The position numbers and the translations under genes were made by a program. The notes below the pieces were generated by a model. The model was not told the origin of the DNA, did not search any database, and saw only the letters and a list, made by a program, of their open reading frames with translations. A DNA stretch of 5,892 bases, from NCBI GenBank assembly GCA_002782905.1, contig PFJA01000246.1, forward strand, positions 1 through 5,892. Direction: 5' to 3'. Origin of the DNA: Lysobacterales bacterium CG_4_10_14_3_um_filter_64_11. Its GTDB lineage: Bacteria; Pseudomonadota; Gammaproteobacteria; Xanthomonadales; Xanthomonadaceae. Positions 5,279 through 5,892 of the stretch are shown piece by piece (the first letter of the stretch is position 1; each line of letters begins with the position of its first letter).

Positions 5279-5892
5279 ATGGCAGCGACGAACTTCAAGA
5301 CCGAAAACAATACGTTTCGCAAGCTCATCGGTAATGGGTTGACTTATCACATTCCGCGATTCCAGCGTGACTACAGTTGGACAGATTCGGAGTGGGAGGA
5401 TCTATGGCTTGATCTGATCGGGACCTTGCAGCCCGGCGGTGAGCCAGCGCACTACATGGGCTATCTGGTCTTGCAGTCGGGTGATGACAAGACGTTTGAA
5501 GTGATCGACGGGCAGCAGCGGCTGACAACCGTCAGCATCATCGTTTTGGCCGCGATGAAGAACATGCAACGTTTGATCGATGCCGGCAATGATCCCGAAG
5601 CGAATCGACAGCGAATGGATCAGATTCGACATACCTATGTCGGCTACCTTGATCCCGTAACCCTCGTTTCGCGCCCCAAGCTGAGTCTCAATAGGAACAA
5701 CAACGCCTACTACCAGAACCACCTGGTGCAGCTCGGCCACCTGCCGCAACGAGGCTTTCGTGCTTCGGAGCATCTTTTGCGCAAGGCATTCGAGTGGTTT
5801 GATCGCAGGGTGGCGCAGTGGCTAAAACCAGAGAAAGGCAATGAAGGCCGACGACTGGCGCAGTTGGTTGAAGATGTTAGCGACCGTTTGTT
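5279..5892 (+). CDS. DUF262 (GmrS/ParB-like) protein, N-terminal part (3' end outside window)
   Basis: An open frame of 204 codons runs from ATG 5279 off the right edge. It begins MAATNFKTENNTFRKLIGNG and carries the DUF262 hallmarks in order: IPRFQRDYSW (25-34), an acidic/aromatic helix with EWEDLWLDL (38-46), YMGYLVLQS (59-67) and FEVIDGQQRLTT (73-84). DGQQR (77-81) is the conserved ParB/Srx-fold motif tied to nucleotide hydrolysis in GmrS- and SspE-type proteins. The family occurs in type IV restriction (GmrSD, cutting modified phage DNA) and related defence systems, often with a DUF1524 HNH nuclease in the same or next gene; neither can be seen here. GC is about 53% over the first 300 bases against well over 60% in the neighbours, which suggests transfer. 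The 119-base gap after folA shows no terminator or clear promoter. The DUF262 assignment is strong; a defence role is inferred. Confidence 0.88.
   Translation, partial: MAATNFKTENNTFRKLIGNGLTYHIPRFQRDYSWTDSEWEDLWLDLIGTLQPGGEPAHYMGYLVLQSGDDKTFEVIDGQQRLTTVSIIVLAAMKNMQRLIDAGNDPEANRQRMDQIRHTYVGYLDPVTLVSRPKLSLNRNNNAYYQNHLVQLGHLPQRGFRASEHLLRKAFEWFDRRVAQWLKPEKGNEGRRLAQLVEDVSDRL

Overview
The window is a GC-rich stretch (roughly 60-65% by eye) of a proteobacterial chromosome. The lgt-thyA-folA order, the protein sequences and the style of the intergenic repeats suggest a gammaproteobacterium, most likely Xanthomonadales (Xanthomonadaceae or Rhodanobacteraceae). That assignment is an inference; no rRNA or other firm marker is present. 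All supported genes lie on the + strand.

Layout. (1) 1-400: the C-terminal third of rlmI, a 23S rRNA m5C methyltransferase, cut by the left edge. (2) 474-2333: a GAF-GGDEF-EAL protein. Its GGDEF signature is degenerate (AGDQF) while its EAL catalytic residues are intact, so it is predicted to be a c-di-GMP phosphodiesterase. A 9-bp inverted repeat lies just upstream. (3) 2334-2595: an intergenic gap with the first copy of a CGCAAAGGA-type repeat. (4) 2596-3462 lgt and 3459-4253 thyA overlap by four bases (ATGA) and are probably cotranscribed. (5) 4254-4667: a 414-bp repeat-rich gap holding a second CGCAAAGGA copy, a GATGGGT hairpin, a 62-bp REP-like three-arm element and a third, inverted CGCAAAGGA copy next to folA. 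(6) 4668-5159: folA. (7) 5279 to the right edge: the start of a DUF262 (GmrS/ParB-like) gene, clearly poorer in GC (about 53% over its first 300 bases) than its neighbours.

How the genes fit together. ThyA converts dUMP to dTMP and turns methylene-tetrahydrofolate into dihydrofolate; FolA reduces it back to tetrahydrofolate, so the two complete one cycle. Lgt starts lipoprotein maturation in the inner membrane and shares the transcript rather than the pathway. RlmI and the c-di-GMP enzyme are separate functions.

The part most likely to lead to something new is the right edge. DUF262 proteins with the DGQQR motif belong to type IV restriction (GmrSD) and related phage-defence proteins, and this one sits right after a core folate gene. 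Only its first 204 codons are visible, so the rest of the system, if any, lies outside the window. The repeat cluster between thyA and folA is the other item worth following.
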